Below are positions 17,151-25,456 of a stretch of DNA of 64,000 nt, piece after piece. How positions within the stretch are numbered: position 1 is the stretch's first letter; each line of letters opens with the position of its first letter. The stretch is from Streptomyces flaveolus (lineage in GTDB: Bacteria > Actinomycetota > Actinomycetes > Streptomycetales > Streptomycetaceae). The translations under genes and the position numbers were made by a program. The notes beneath the pieces are model-generated. The model saw only the letters and a program-made list of their open reading frames with translations, was not told the origin of the DNA and did no database searches. The DNA lies in assembly GCF_014648815.1 (NCBI RefSeq), contig NZ_BMRV01000019.1, forward strand, positions 56,216 through 120,215, read 5' to 3'.

Positions 17151-18464
17151 TCAGGCCGCGACCGGGACGGGCTTCGCGTCCTGCTTCTCCTGCTCCGGCT
17201 CGTCCAGCGGCGAGCTGTGCGCCTCGTCGTACGCCTTGCGGTCGAGCAGGCCCTCGCGGGCGGCGACGATGACCGGGACGAGCGCTTGGCCGGCGACGTT
17301 GGTGGCGGTGCGCATCATGTCCAGGATCGGGTCGATCGCGAGGAGGAGGCCGACGCCCTCCATGGGCAGGCCCAGCGTGGACAGGGTCAGCGTCAGCATG
17401 ACCGTGGCGCCGGTGAGGCCGGCCGTGGCGGCGGAGCCGACCACCGACACGAAGGCGATCAGCAGGTAGTCGCCGATGCCGAGGTGGATGTCGAAGATCT
17501 GCGCGACGAAGATCGCGGCGATCGCCGGGTAGATCGCGGCGCAGCCGTCCATCTTGGTCGTCGCGCCGAACGGCACGGCGAAGGACGCGTACTCCTTCGG
17601 CACGCCGAGGCGCTCGGTGACCTTCTGGGTCAGCGGCATGGTGCCCACGGACGACCGGGAGACGAAGGCCAGCTGGATGGCGGGCCAGGCGCCCTTGAAG
17701 AACTGGAGCGGGCTGACCTTGGCGACGGTGGCGAGCAGCGTCGGGTAGACCACGAAGAGGACGATCGCGCAGCCGACGTAGATGTCGGCGGTGAAGGTCG
17801 CGTACTTGCCGATCAGGTCCCAGCCGTAGGTGGCGATGGCGCGGCCGATGAGGCCGACGGTGCCGAGCGGGGCCAGGCGGATGACCCACCACAGGGCCTT
17901 CTGGAGGAGTTCGAGGACGGACTCGCTCAGGTTCAGGATCGGCTGGGCCTTCTCGCCGAGCTGGAGGGCGGCGATACCGGCGACGGCGGCCATGAAGACG
18001 ATCTGGAGGACGTTCAGCTCGGTGAACGGCGTGATGACGTCGGTCGGCACGATGCCGGTCAGGAAGTCGATCCAGGAGCCGGTGTGCTCGGGCTTGGCGC
18101 CGTCGGCCGGGGTGAGGCCGGTGCCCGCGCCGGGGTTGGTGACCAGGCCGATGACGAGGCCGATGGCCACGGCGATCAGCGACGTGATCATGAACCAGAG
18201 GAGGGTGCGGGACGCCAGGCGCGCCGCGTTGTTGACCTTCCGCAGGTTGGTGATCGACACCAGGATCGCGAAGAAGACGAGCGGGGCGACGGCCAGCTTC
18301 AGCAGGCCGATGAAGGTGCCGCCGATCTTGTCCAGGGTGGTGACCAGCCAGGAGACGTCCTGGCTGCGGGCCAGCCAGCCCAGCAGGACGCCGAGGACGA
18401 GACCGGCGATTATCTGGGCCCAGAAGGGCACCTTGAAGGACTTCGTGAGGGAGGACACGGACAA
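17151..18464 (-). CDS. Dicarboxylate/amino acid:cation symporter (DctA/GltP family)
   Basis: 437 aa polytopic sodium or proton symporter of the DAACS family. Recognisable family sequences: the serine-rich SRSSVGTMPLTQ re-entrant loop, PFGATTKMDGCAAIYPAIAAIFVAQ and GLPMEGVGLLLAIDPILDMMRTATNVAGQA, the last with the substrate-binding Asp and Asn. Substrates would be C4-dicarboxylates, glutamate or aspartate. GTG start at 18464. The 314 bp upstream carry palindromes that may regulate it. A Lys/Glu-rich tail is cytoplasmic. Confidence 0.9.
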   Translation of the reverse strand: MSVSSLTKSFKVPFWAQIIAGLVLGVLLGWLARSQDVSWLVTTLDKIGGTFIGLLKLAVAPLVFFAILVSITNLRKVNNAARLASRTLLWFMITSLIAVAIGLVIGLVTNPGAGTGLTPADGAKPEHTGSWIDFLTGIVPTDVITPFTELNVLQIVFMAAVAGIAALQLGEKAQPILNLSESVLELLQKALWWVIRLAPLGTVGLIGRAIATYGWDLIGKYATFTADIYVGCAIVLFVVYPTLLATVAKVSPLQFFKGAWPAIQLAFVSRSSVGTMPLTQKVTERLGVPKEYASFAVPFGATTKMDGCAAIYPAIAAIFVAQIFDIHLGIGDYLLIAFVSVVGSAATAGLTGATVMLTLTLSTLGLPMEGVGLLLAIDPILDMMRTATNVAGQALVPVIVAAREGLLDRKAYDEAHSSPLDEPEQEKQDAKPVPVAA

Positions 18465-18660
18465 GCTCCGTAGGGGGACGGGACGCGGGGACGGACGCGC
18501 AGTGCTGACGTGGAGAACGGTGGGATGAGAAGGAACGTCAGGGGCGACAGTTCGCGGACGCGCACCGACAGAGGTCCACGTGCAGGCGCGCCACGAGCCC
18601 GAGGCTCGGCGGTGTGGCGGGCGCGGCTGCTGACATCATGCATATGACTTTAACACCTAT

Positions 18661-18691
18661 GCTTTGAGACCCCCAAAGCCTCGCTTTGAGA
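18661..18691. promoter_or_regulatory. GCTTTG/CAAAGC repeat cluster in the symporter upstream region
   Basis: The 314 bp between the symporter start and the DUF4229 gene hold an AT-rich stretch (CATATGACTTTAACACC, about 18640-18656) and a repeat cluster. GCTTTGAGA occurs at 18661-18669 and 18683-18691, 22 bp apart. CAAAGCctcGCTTTG (18674-18688) is a perfect inverted repeat. This spacing, two helix turns, suits an operator for a dimeric regulator of the symporter gene. The regulator is unknown. Confidence 0.35.
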
Positions 18692-18724
18692 GGCTGGAGT
18701 GGACTACTGGCCGTAAAACGCAAA

Positions 18725-18760
18725 GCGCCCCGGTTTCCTGTGTTTCGGAAACCGGGGCGC
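18725..18760 (-). terminator. Strong terminator of the DUF4229 gene
   Basis: A perfect 14 bp stem (GCGCCCCGGTTTCC at 18725-18738 with GGAAACCGGGGCGC at 18747-18760) has an 8-nt loop. On the minus strand it is followed by TTTGCGTTTTACGG. It lies 18 bp after the stop of the minus-strand DUF4229 gene. Confidence 0.85.
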
Positions 18761-18778
18761 TCGAGCGCGTGTCGGGTA

Positions 18779-19078
18779 CTACGAGGTCTGGCCCTGGGCA
18801 CGGGCGGTGTCGTCGGCGAGGTCCTCCTGGCCGCGGCTGGCCTCCAGGTTGGCCTTCATGCGGTCCACCCGCTGCACGACCTGAACGGAGGCCCGGTCCC
18901 GCTCCTTGCGCAGCACCACGAAGCTGATGGGGGCCGAGAGGACCAGGGACAGCAGGACGATCCACATGCCGTTGGAGTCGCCGAGGCCGCGCGGGAACAC
19001 GCCGACGTAGACGAGGCCCCAGACGGCCACGAGGCAGCCCACGAAGATCCCGAGGCGCATCAGCGTGTAGCGGAGCAT
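18779..19078 (-). CDS. DUF4229 small membrane protein
   Basis: 99 aa. Two hydrophobic helices (LMRLGIFVGCLVAVWGLVYVG and MWIVLLSLVLSAPISFVVL) are followed by a charged cytoplasmic tail (RKERDRASVQVVQRVDRMKANLEA). This is the actinobacterial DUF4229 pattern, of unknown function. ATG 19078 is preceded by GGAAGAG. Conserved in streptomycetes near mqn genes. It is followed by a strong terminator. Confidence 0.8.
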   Translation of the reverse strand: MLRYTLMRLGIFVGCLVAVWGLVYVGVFPRGLGDSNGMWIVLLSLVLSAPISFVVLRKERDRASVQVVQRVDRMKANLEASRGQEDLADDTARAQGQTS

Positions 19079-19179
19079 CTCAATCCACTCTTCCGTTTGG
19101 GGGAGGCCAGAACGTACCCAAAAGGGCACCGTCCAGTGAAGCACGCCGGGGGCCGCCCGCCACAGCCGGGGTCCCGCGC

Positions 19180-19704
19180 TCAGGTCAGCGGCAGCAGCAT
19201 CGTGATGTCGTCCCGGTCGTCGCCCGGCGCCACCCGGATCGCGCCGGGCACCCGGCCGACCTCCTTGTAGCCGCAGGACGCGTAGAACCGCTCCAGGCCG
19301 AGGCCGCCCCGGCAGGTGAGCCGGATCGCCTCGATGCCGTCGCAGGTGCGGGCTGCGTCGGCGGCGGCGGCCATCAGGTCCCGGCCGTATCCCCGGCCCT
19401 GGTGGCGCGGGTGGACCATCACCGTGTAGAGCCACAGCCAGTGGGTCATCAGCCGGTGGGTGTTGAGGGCGAGGAACGCGGTGGCGGCCACCTGCCCCTC
19501 CTCGTCGTGCCCGACGAGCAGCCGGGTGCGGCCCTCGGCCATGGCCACCATGTGCTTGACCAGCTCGGGGCGGACGTCCTCCCGGGCCACCGGCGGTACG
19601 AAGCCGACGGAGCCGCCGGCGTTCGACACGTCGGTCCACAGGCCGAGGACGCCGTCGCGCAGCTCGGGGGTCAGGGCGGGGTCGAGCGTGAAGGTAAGGG
19701 ACAC
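19180..19704 (-). CDS. GNAT-family N-acetyltransferase
   Basis: 174 aa acetyltransferase. The acetyl-CoA binding motif is VHPRHQGRGYGRDLMAAAAD (R-x-x-G-x-G), preceded by the strand LYTVMV and followed by GIEAIRLTCRGGLGLERFYASCGYKEVGRVPG. The substrate is unknown. It starts with GTG at 19704. Its neighbours on the same strand, DUF4229 and the uracil-DNA glycosylase, are separated by 40-100 bp, so an operon is possible but not certain. Confidence 0.88.
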   Translation of the reverse strand: MSLTFTLDPALTPELRDGVLGLWTDVSNAGGSVGFVPPVAREDVRPELVKHMVAMAEGRTRLLVGHDEEGQVAATAFLALNTHRLMTHWLWLYTVMVHPRHQGRGYGRDLMAAAADAARTCDGIEAIRLTCRGGLGLERFYASCGYKEVGRVPGAIRVAPGDDRDDITMLLPLT

Positions 19705-19746
19705 GCACCCATACTAGCTATTACCTCTAGGGCCTCGGGATGTGAT

Positions 19747-20385
19747 CTACGACAAGGCCCGCGCCGCCACCTCCAGGTCGGAGACCAGGCCCCGATAGGC
19801 GCCCTCCCGGTCGTCCGCCCGCAGCACCGCCGACGGGTGCACCGTGGGCACCAGCGTCTCGGGCCGCCCGTGGATCTCCTCCTCCAGGACGGTGCCGCGC
19901 ACCTGCGTGACCCGGAACGACGAGCCGAGCAGCGCCTTCCCGGCCGTGGCGCCGAGCACCACGATCAGCTCGGGCTGCACCCGGGCCAGCTCGGCGGCCA
20001 GCCACGGCCCGCACGCCGTCATCTCGCGCAGGGTGGGCGCCTTGTGGATACGGCGCTTGCGCGGCTCGGCCCGGGTGAACTTGAAGTGCTTGACGGCGTT
20101 GGTGACGTACGCGTCCGCCGGGTCCAGGCCGGCTTCGGCCAGCGCCCGGTCGAGGAGTTTTCCGGCGGGGCCGACGAAGGGCCTGCCCTGGCGGTCCTCC
20201 TGGTCGCCGGGCTGCTCGCCGACGAGCATGACGCGGGCGTCCGCCTTGCCGGCGCCGAACACGGTCTGCGTGGCGTCCCGGTGCAGGGGGCAGCCCCGGC
20301 AGTCGGCGGCGGCCCTGCGCAGTGCGGTCAGGCCGCCGCGCTTCGGAACGAAGGGTTGTGCGGTGTAGTCGTCCTCGGGGGCCAT
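19747..20385 (-). CDS. UdgX-type uracil-DNA glycosylase
   Basis: 212 aa Fe-S uracil-DNA glycosylase that binds uracil in DNA. Cys29, Cys32 and Cys125 are probable cluster ligands; no fourth Cys is present. Motif A reads GEQPGDQED (56-64) followed by GRPFVGPAG. The loop KRRIH at 110-114 is the marker of UdgX, in which the loop His attacks the abasic sugar and leaves the enzyme covalently bound to DNA. Motif B is HPSAVLR. ATG 20385 is chosen because the longer reading frame upstream runs through an intergenic repeat. Not part of a repair operon here. Confidence 0.85.
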   Translation of the reverse strand: MAPEDDYTAQPFVPKRGGLTALRRAAADCRGCPLHRDATQTVFGAGKADARVMLVGEQPGDQEDRQGRPFVGPAGKLLDRALAEAGLDPADAYVTNAVKHFKFTRAEPRKRRIHKAPTLREMTACGPWLAAELARVQPELIVVLGATAGKALLGSSFRVTQVRGTVLEEEIHGRPETLVPTVHPSAVLRADDREGAYRGLVSDLEVAARALS

Positions 20386-20449
20386 GGGGTGCGGGTACCC
20401 GCCGTGGCCGGTTCGGATCCGGTGCCGGGTGCGGGTGGCTCGTGGCTGG

Positions 20450-20503
20450 TCGCGCAGTTCCCCGCGCTGGACGCCCCTGAAAGGGGCGCGGGGAACTGCG
20501 CGA
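20450..20503. repeat. Streptomycete intergenic hairpin repeat
   Basis: Left arm TCGCGCAGTTCCCCGCG (20450-20466) is the exact reverse complement of the right arm (20487-20503), with an inner GCCCCTgaaAGGGGC hairpin. Elements of this form (…CAGTTCCCCGCGCCCC…) are very common between genes in Streptomyces genomes. It lies between mqnE and the UdgX gene, where it could act as a terminator of the mqnE transcript or simply be a dispersed repeat. Confidence 0.75.
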
Positions 20504-20543
20504 ACGGCCCCCACTCACCCGCAGCCGAGAGACGACCGGAGAA

Positions 20544-21707
20544 TCACACCCGCATCGGCTGCGGCGAGTCACGCCGCGCCGGGTCGGGCCCCTCGAACTC
20601 CCGGATGATCTCGTAGCGCGTGTTCCGCTCCACCGGGCGGAAGCCCGCGTCGCGGATCAGGTCGAGCAGGTCCTCACGCGTCAGCTTGTTCGGCGTGCCG
20701 AAGTCGTCCGCGTCGTGCGTGATCTTGTACTCGACGACCGATCCGTCCATGTCGTCCGCACCGTGCTGCAGCGCCAGCTGCGCCGTCTGGACGCCGTGCA
20801 TGACCCAGAAGACCTTGACGTGCGGCACGTTGTCGAACAGCAGCCGCGACACCGCGAAGGTCTTCAGCGCCTCCGCGCCGGTGGCCATCTGCGTGCGCGC
20901 CTGGAGCCGGTTGCGGATCTTCCCGTCCTTCATGTCCACGAAGTCGTGCTGGTAGCGCAGCGGGATGAAGACCTGGAAGCCGTTCGTCTCGTCCTGGAGC
21001 TCGCGCAGCCGCAGCACGTGGTCCACGCGGTGGCGGGGCTCCTCGATGTGGCCGTAGAGCATGGTGCACGGGGTCTTCAGACCCTTCTCGTGCGCCAGGC
21101 GGTGGATGCGCGACCAGTCCTCCCAGTGGGTGCGGTGGTCGACGATGTGCTGCCGCACCTCCCAGTCGAAGATCTCCGCGCCGCCGCCGGTCAGGGACTC
21201 CAGACCGGCGTCGATCAGCTCGTCGAGGATGTCGGAGGCGGACATCCCGGAGATCGTCTCGAAGTGGTGGATCTCGGTGGCCGTGAACGCCTTCAGCGAC
21301 ACGTTCGGCAGGGCGGCCTTCAGCTCCCGCAGCGAGCGCGGGTAGTAGCGCCACGGCAGGTTCGGGTGCAGACCGTTGACGATGTGCAGCTCGGTGAGGT
21401 TCTCGCCCTCCATCGCCTTGGCGAGTTTCACCGCCTCCTCGATGCGCATCGTGTACGCGTCCTTCTCCCCCGGCTTGCGCTGGAAGGAGCAGTAGGCGCA
21501 GGACGCCGTGCACACGTTGGTCATGTTGAGGTGCCGGTTGACGTTGAAGTGGACGACGTCGCCGTTCTTCCGCGTCCGCACCTCGTGCGCGAGGCCACCG
21601 AGCCAGGCCAGGTCGTCCGACTCGTACAGCGCGATGCCGTCCTCGCGGGTCAGCCGCTCACCGGAGCGGACCTTCTGCTCCAGCTCCCGCTTGAGCCCGG
21701 CGTCCAT
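20544..21707 (-). CDS. mqnE: Aminodeoxyfutalosine synthase (MqnE), radical SAM
   Basis: 387 aa radical SAM enzyme that joins the MqnA product to adenosine from SAM, giving aminodeoxyfutalosine. The cluster motif CTASCAYC lies at Cys66, Cys70 and Cys73, in the family context HLNMTNVCTASCAYCSFQR. Other diagnostic stretches: NGLHPNLPWRYYP and GHIEEPRHRVDHVLRLRELQ. Length fits the family. It follows the Lrp gene by 57 bp and ends near the hairpin repeat. It is one of six futalosine-pathway genes in this window. S. coelicolor equivalent: SCO4494. Confidence 0.95.
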   Translation of the reverse strand: MDAGLKRELEQKVRSGERLTREDGIALYESDDLAWLGGLAHEVRTRKNGDVVHFNVNRHLNMTNVCTASCAYCSFQRKPGEKDAYTMRIEEAVKLAKAMEGENLTELHIVNGLHPNLPWRYYPRSLRELKAALPNVSLKAFTATEIHHFETISGMSASDILDELIDAGLESLTGGGAEIFDWEVRQHIVDHRTHWEDWSRIHRLAHEKGLKTPCTMLYGHIEEPRHRVDHVLRLRELQDETNGFQVFIPLRYQHDFVDMKDGKIRNRLQARTQMATGAEALKTFAVSRLLFDNVPHVKVFWVMHGVQTAQLALQHGADDMDGSVVEYKITHDADDFGTPNKLTREDLLDLIRDAGFRPVERNTRYEIIREFEGPDPARRDSPQPMRV

Positions 21708-21764
21708 GCGATACCTCTTTCTCCGACAGATCCGTCAGACTCCGTAAACCGTACGCCCCGGCGG

Positions 21765-22280
21765 TCAGGCCTCTTCGGGCAGCTCGCCCACCCGGTTCTC
21801 CCACTTGGTGGAGAGCACGATCGTGGTACGGGTCCGGGAGACGCCCTTCGTGCCGGACAGCCGGCGGATGATGCTCTCCAGGCCGTCCACGTCGGCCGCG
21901 CGCACCTTGAGCATGTAGGAGTCGTCGCCGGCGATGAACCAGCAGTCCTCGATCTCCTGGAGGTCCCGCAGCCGCTGCGCGACGTCCTCGTGGTCGGCCG
22001 CGTCGGAGAGCGAGACGCCGACCAGGGCGGTGACGCCGAGACCGAGCGACGCGGAGTCGACGGTGGCCCGGTAGCCGGTGATGACACCGGCCGCCTCCAG
22101 CCGGTTGATGCGGTCGGTGACGCTGGGTCCCGACAGTCCGACGAGGCGTCCCAGCTCCGCGTAGGAGGCCCGGCCGTTCTCCCTCAGGGCCTGGATGAGC
22201 TGCCTGTCCACCGCGTCCATGCGATCGAAGCCTTCCACTGAAGAGGTCTGAAGATACGTGTGGGGGGAGATGGTGCTCAT
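21765..22280 (-). CDS. Lrp/AsnC-family transcriptional regulator
   Basis: 171 aa. An AsnC helix-turn-helix spans MDAVDRQLIQALRENGRASYAELGRLVGLSGPSVTDRINRLEAAGVITGY, followed by the RAM ligand domain (VRAADVDGLESIIRRLSGTKGVSRTRTTIVL). The start may be GTG/ATG at 22280 or ATG 22220 (MDAVDRQ); the extra 20 residues are not part of the fold. It sits between mqnM and mqnE on the same strand, 13 bp after mqnM, an order also found in S. coelicolor (SCO4492-SCO4494). Whether it controls menaquinone genes is not known. Confidence 0.9.
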   Translation of the reverse strand: MSTISPHTYLQTSSVEGFDRMDAVDRQLIQALRENGRASYAELGRLVGLSGPSVTDRINRLEAAGVITGYRATVDSASLGLGVTALVGVSLSDAADHEDVAQRLRDLQEIEDCWFIAGDDSYMLKVRAADVDGLESIIRRLSGTKGVSRTRTTIVLSTKWENRVGELPEEA

Positions 22281-22293
22281 GTGGTGCTCGTGC

Positions 22294-22977
22294 TCAGTCG
22301 GTGGTGCGCGACCCTCCGCCGAGCTCGCCGCGCCAGCGGCGATACAGGCCGTGTTCCACGCCCGCCGCGTCGAGGACGCGTCCGGCGACGAAGTCCACCA
22401 GGTCCTGGATGTGCGTCGCCCCCGCGTAGAAGGCCGGGGAGGCGGGCACCACGGTCGCGCCCGCGTCGTCCAGGGTGACCAGGTGCCGCAGGGTCCGGCC
22501 GTCCAGCGGGGTCTCGCGTACGGCCACCACCAGCTTGCGCCCCTCCTTCAGGGTCACGCTCGCCGCCCGTTGCAGCAGGTCCTTCGACAGTCCCAGCGCG
22601 ACCCCGGCCACGCAGGCCGTGGAGGCGGGCACGATCAGCATGCCCTTGGCGGGGTACGACCCCGAGGACGGCCCGGCCGCGAGATCGCCCGCGCTCCAGT
22701 GCCGTACCCGGTCGCCGCCGAGGTCGACGTCGAAGGTGTCCGGCTTGCCGTCGGCTCCGCGGGCCAGCCACTCGCGCAGGTCCTGCTGCCAGTGGGCGTC
22801 GCGGAAGGAGATGCCGGTCTCGTCGAGCAGGGTGAGCCGCGAGGCCCGGCTGACCACCAGGTCGACGCTCTCGCCGGCCGCGAGCAGTGCCCGCAGCACG
22901 GATGCCGCGTACGGCGTACCGGAGGCCCCCGACACCCCCACGATCCAAGGCGCGCGCTGCGTCTGTCCTGGCTTCAT
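22294..22977 (-). CDS. mqnM: Flavin prenyltransferase, UbiX-like (MqnM)
   Basis: 227 aa member of the UbiX family, which makes prenylated FMN, the cofactor of UbiD-type decarboxylases. The opening WIVGVSGASGTPYAASVLRALL is the UbiX flavin-binding motif. LIVPASTACVAGVALGLSKDLLQRAA and LVVAVRETPLDGRTLRHLVTLDDAGATVVPASPAFY are family signatures. It would provide cofactor to the MqnL decarboxylase encoded nearby. ATG 22977. It lies 31 bp after mqnP on the same strand. Confidence 0.9.
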   Translation of the reverse strand: MKPGQTQRAPWIVGVSGASGTPYAASVLRALLAAGESVDLVVSRASRLTLLDETGISFRDAHWQQDLREWLARGADGKPDTFDVDLGGDRVRHWSAGDLAAGPSSGSYPAKGMLIVPASTACVAGVALGLSKDLLQRAASVTLKEGRKLVVAVRETPLDGRTLRHLVTLDDAGATVVPASPAFYAGATHIQDLVDFVAGRVLDAAGVEHGLYRRWRGELGGGSRTTD

Positions 22978-23008
22978 GATGTCGAGCCTAGCCGCAGGCT
23001 CCGAGTAT

Positions 23009-23914
23009 TCAGACGGTGAGGCCCCGAACCAGCAGGTCGAGCAGCGCGCACACGAACAGGGCGATGCCGATGAAGCCGTTGACGCTGAAGAACGCCCTGT
23101 TCAGACGGGACAGGTCGTGCGGCCGGACGATCGTGTGCTCGTAGACGAAGGCGCCCGCGACGATCAGCAGGCCGAGCCAGAAGAAGACCCCGGCGTCGGT
23201 GGCGACGGCGTACCAGGCGAACAGGGCCGTGGTGACGGTGTGGCAGGCGCGGGCGCCCCAGATCGCCGCGGGGATGCCGAAGCGGGCCGGGACCGACTTC
23301 ACGCCGACCTGCCGGTCGGTCTCGACGTCCTGGCAGGCGTAGATCAGGTCGAAGCCGCCGATCCAGATGCCCACCGCGAGGCCGAGGATCACGGCCTCCC
23401 AGGACCACGCGCCGCTGATCGCCAGCCAGCCGCCGACCGGGCCCATGGCCTGGGCGAGCCCGAGGATGGCCTGCGGGAAGTTCGTGAACCGCTTGCCGTA
23501 CGGATACACCACCATCGGGATCACCGCGACGGGCGCGAGGGCGAGGCAGAGCGGGTTGAGCAGGGCCGCCGCGCCGAGGAAGACGACGAGGGCGACGAGC
23601 GCGCCGGTCCAGGCGTGCTTGACCGACATCGCGCCGGTGACCAGTTCGCGGTGGGCGGTGCGCGGGTTACGGGCGTCGATCTCGCGGTCGATGATCCGGT
23701 TGACGGCCATCGCGAAGGTGCGCAGGCCCACCATCGCGACGGTGACCAGGAGCAGCCGGCCCCAGTGGATGTTCTCGTCCCACTCGTACATCGCGGTCAG
23801 GGCGGCGATGTAGGCGAAGGGCAGCGCGAACACCGAGTGCTCGATCATCACCAGGCGCAGGAACGCCTTGGTGCGTCCCGGCTGCTGCGGCAGCGCGGCG
23901 GAAGCCGACGTCAC
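23009..23914 (-). CDS. mqnP: 1,4-dihydroxy-6-naphthoate polyprenyltransferase (MqnP), UbiA family
   Basis: 301 aa integral membrane prenyltransferase that attaches the polyprenyl tail to the naphthoate ring. The first Asp-rich motif NRIIDREIDARNPRTAHRE and the second DLIYACQDVETDRQVGVKSVPARFG are both intact, as needed for Mg-diphosphate binding. About eight helices. GTG start at 23914 overlaps the mqnL stop (GTGA), so the two are translationally coupled. The distinction from MenA rests on context: the UbiD-like and UbiX-like neighbours belong to the futalosine branch. Confidence 0.9.
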   Translation of the reverse strand: MTSASAALPQQPGRTKAFLRLVMIEHSVFALPFAYIAALTAMYEWDENIHWGRLLLVTVAMVGLRTFAMAVNRIIDREIDARNPRTAHRELVTGAMSVKHAWTGALVALVVFLGAAALLNPLCLALAPVAVIPMVVYPYGKRFTNFPQAILGLAQAMGPVGGWLAISGAWSWEAVILGLAVGIWIGGFDLIYACQDVETDRQVGVKSVPARFGIPAAIWGARACHTVTTALFAWYAVATDAGVFFWLGLLIVAGAFVYEHTIVRPHDLSRLNRAFFSVNGFIGIALFVCALLDLLVRGLTV

Positions 23915-25368
23915 AGTCCGTACTCCTTCCAGCGGCGGTCGACCTTCGCCGCCGTATCCGGGTCGGACAGCACCATGTCCGGCCAGCCCCCGTCCCGCGT
24001 GTACCCCTCCTCGGGCAGCTTCTTCGTCGCGTCGATACCCGCCTTGCCGCCCCAGAACTGCTGGTAGGAGGCGTGGTCGAGGTGGTCGACCGGGCCCTCG
24101 ACGACGGTGAGGTCGCGGGCGTAGTCGGTGTTGCCGAGCGCGCGCCAGGCGACCTCGTGCAGGTCGTGGACGTCGCAGTCGGAGTCGACGACGACGATCA
24201 GCTTGGTCAGGGACATCATGTGCGCACCCCAGATGGCGTGCATCACCTTCTGGGCGTGTTTGGGGTACTTCTTGTCGATCGACACGATCGCACAGTTGTG
24301 GAAGCCGCCCGCCTCGGGGAGGTGGTAGTCCACGATGTCCGGGACGATGATCTTGAGGAGCGGGAGGAAGAAACGCTCCGTCGCCCGCCCCAGCGGGCCG
24401 TCCTCCGTCGGCGGGCGGCCGACCACGATCGACTGGAGCAGCGGACGCTTCCGCATCGTCACGCAGTCGATCTTCAGGGCCGGGAAGGGCTCCTGGGGCG
24501 TGTAGAAGCCGGTGTGGTCGCCGAAGGGGCCCTCGGGCAGCATCTCGCCGGGCTCCAGCCAGCCCTCCAGCACGACCTCGGCGCTCGCCGGAACCTGGAG
24601 CGGCACGGTCTTGCAGTCGACCATCTCGATCCGCTTGCCCTGCACGAAGCCGGCGAAGAGGTACTCGTCGATGTCGCCGGGCAGCGGCGCGGTGGAGGCG
24701 TAGGTCACGGCGGGCGGGCAGCCGAAGGCGATGGCGACGGGCAGGCGCTCGCCGCGCCGGGCCGCCACCTGGTAGTGGTTGCGGCTGTCCTTGTGGATCT
24801 GCCAGTGCATGCCGATGGTGCGCTTGTCGTGGCGCTGGAGCCGGTACAGGCCCAGGTTGCGGATGCCCGTCTCCGGGTCCTTGGTGTGCGTGAGTCCCAG
24901 GTTGAAGAAGGAACCGCCGTCGTCGGGCCACGTGAACAGGGCGGGCAGCCGCCCCAGGTCCACGTCGTCGCCGTGCAGGACGACCTCCTGCACGGGCGCG
25001 CTGTCGGACTTCACCTTCTTCGGCGGCACGTGCGCCATCGCGCCGAGCTTGCCGAACGCCTCGCGCATCCCGACGAAGCCCTGCGGCAGCTCCGGCTTCA
25101 GCAGCCCGCCGATCTTGTCGGAGATGTCGCTGTACGCCTTCAGGCCGAGAGCCTTGAGCAGGCGCCGGTCGGTCCCGAAGACGTTCATCGCGAGGGGCAT
25201 GTCGGAGCCCTTCACGTTCTCGAAGAGCAGGGCGGGGCCGCCGGCCTTGTTCACCCGGTCGACGATCTCCCCGACTTCCAGGTACGGGTCCACCTCGGCC
25301 TTGATGCGCTTGAGGTCACCCTCGCGCTCCAGCGCCCTGAGCAGGGAGCGAAGATCGTCGTAAGCCAT
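23911..25368 (-). CDS. mqnL: UbiD-like decarboxylase of the futalosine pathway (MqnL)
   Basis: 485 aa prenylated-FMN-dependent decarboxylase, expected to remove the carboxylate from the prenylated naphthoate before MenG acts. UbiD landmarks: GLYRLQRHDKRTIGMHWQIHKDSRNHY, the catalytic-region EGPFGDHTGFYTP (with E of the E-D-E network) and GGFHNCAIVSIDKKYPKHAQKVMHAIWG. Full length. ATG 25368 is chosen because it opens the conserved MAYDDLRSLLRALEREGDLKRI. It is the first gene of the mqnL-mqnP-mqnM block, with a divergent small gene upstream. Confidence 0.93.
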   Translation of the reverse strand: MAYDDLRSLLRALEREGDLKRIKAEVDPYLEVGEIVDRVNKAGGPALLFENVKGSDMPLAMNVFGTDRRLLKALGLKAYSDISDKIGGLLKPELPQGFVGMREAFGKLGAMAHVPPKKVKSDSAPVQEVVLHGDDVDLGRLPALFTWPDDGGSFFNLGLTHTKDPETGIRNLGLYRLQRHDKRTIGMHWQIHKDSRNHYQVAARRGERLPVAIAFGCPPAVTYASTAPLPGDIDEYLFAGFVQGKRIEMVDCKTVPLQVPASAEVVLEGWLEPGEMLPEGPFGDHTGFYTPQEPFPALKIDCVTMRKRPLLQSIVVGRPPTEDGPLGRATERFFLPLLKIIVPDIVDYHLPEAGGFHNCAIVSIDKKYPKHAQKVMHAIWGAHMMSLTKLIVVVDSDCDVHDLHEVAWRALGNTDYARDLTVVEGPVDHLDHASYQQFWGGKAGIDATKKLPEEGYTRDGGWPDMVLSDPDTAAKVDRRWKEYGL

Positions 25369-25456
25369 GCGGTCCAGTATCCCCGAGCGGCTACGCTGGC
25401 CCTGTACCTGGGGGCCGTGACGCGTCCCCGCCCACCGCTTGAGCTGGAGAGGCCCC

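Noticed and set aside
18722..18762. Hairpin considered as part of the symporter operator
   Set aside because: Its perfect 14-bp stem, position after the DUF4229 stop and T-rich run on the minus strand mark it as a terminator.
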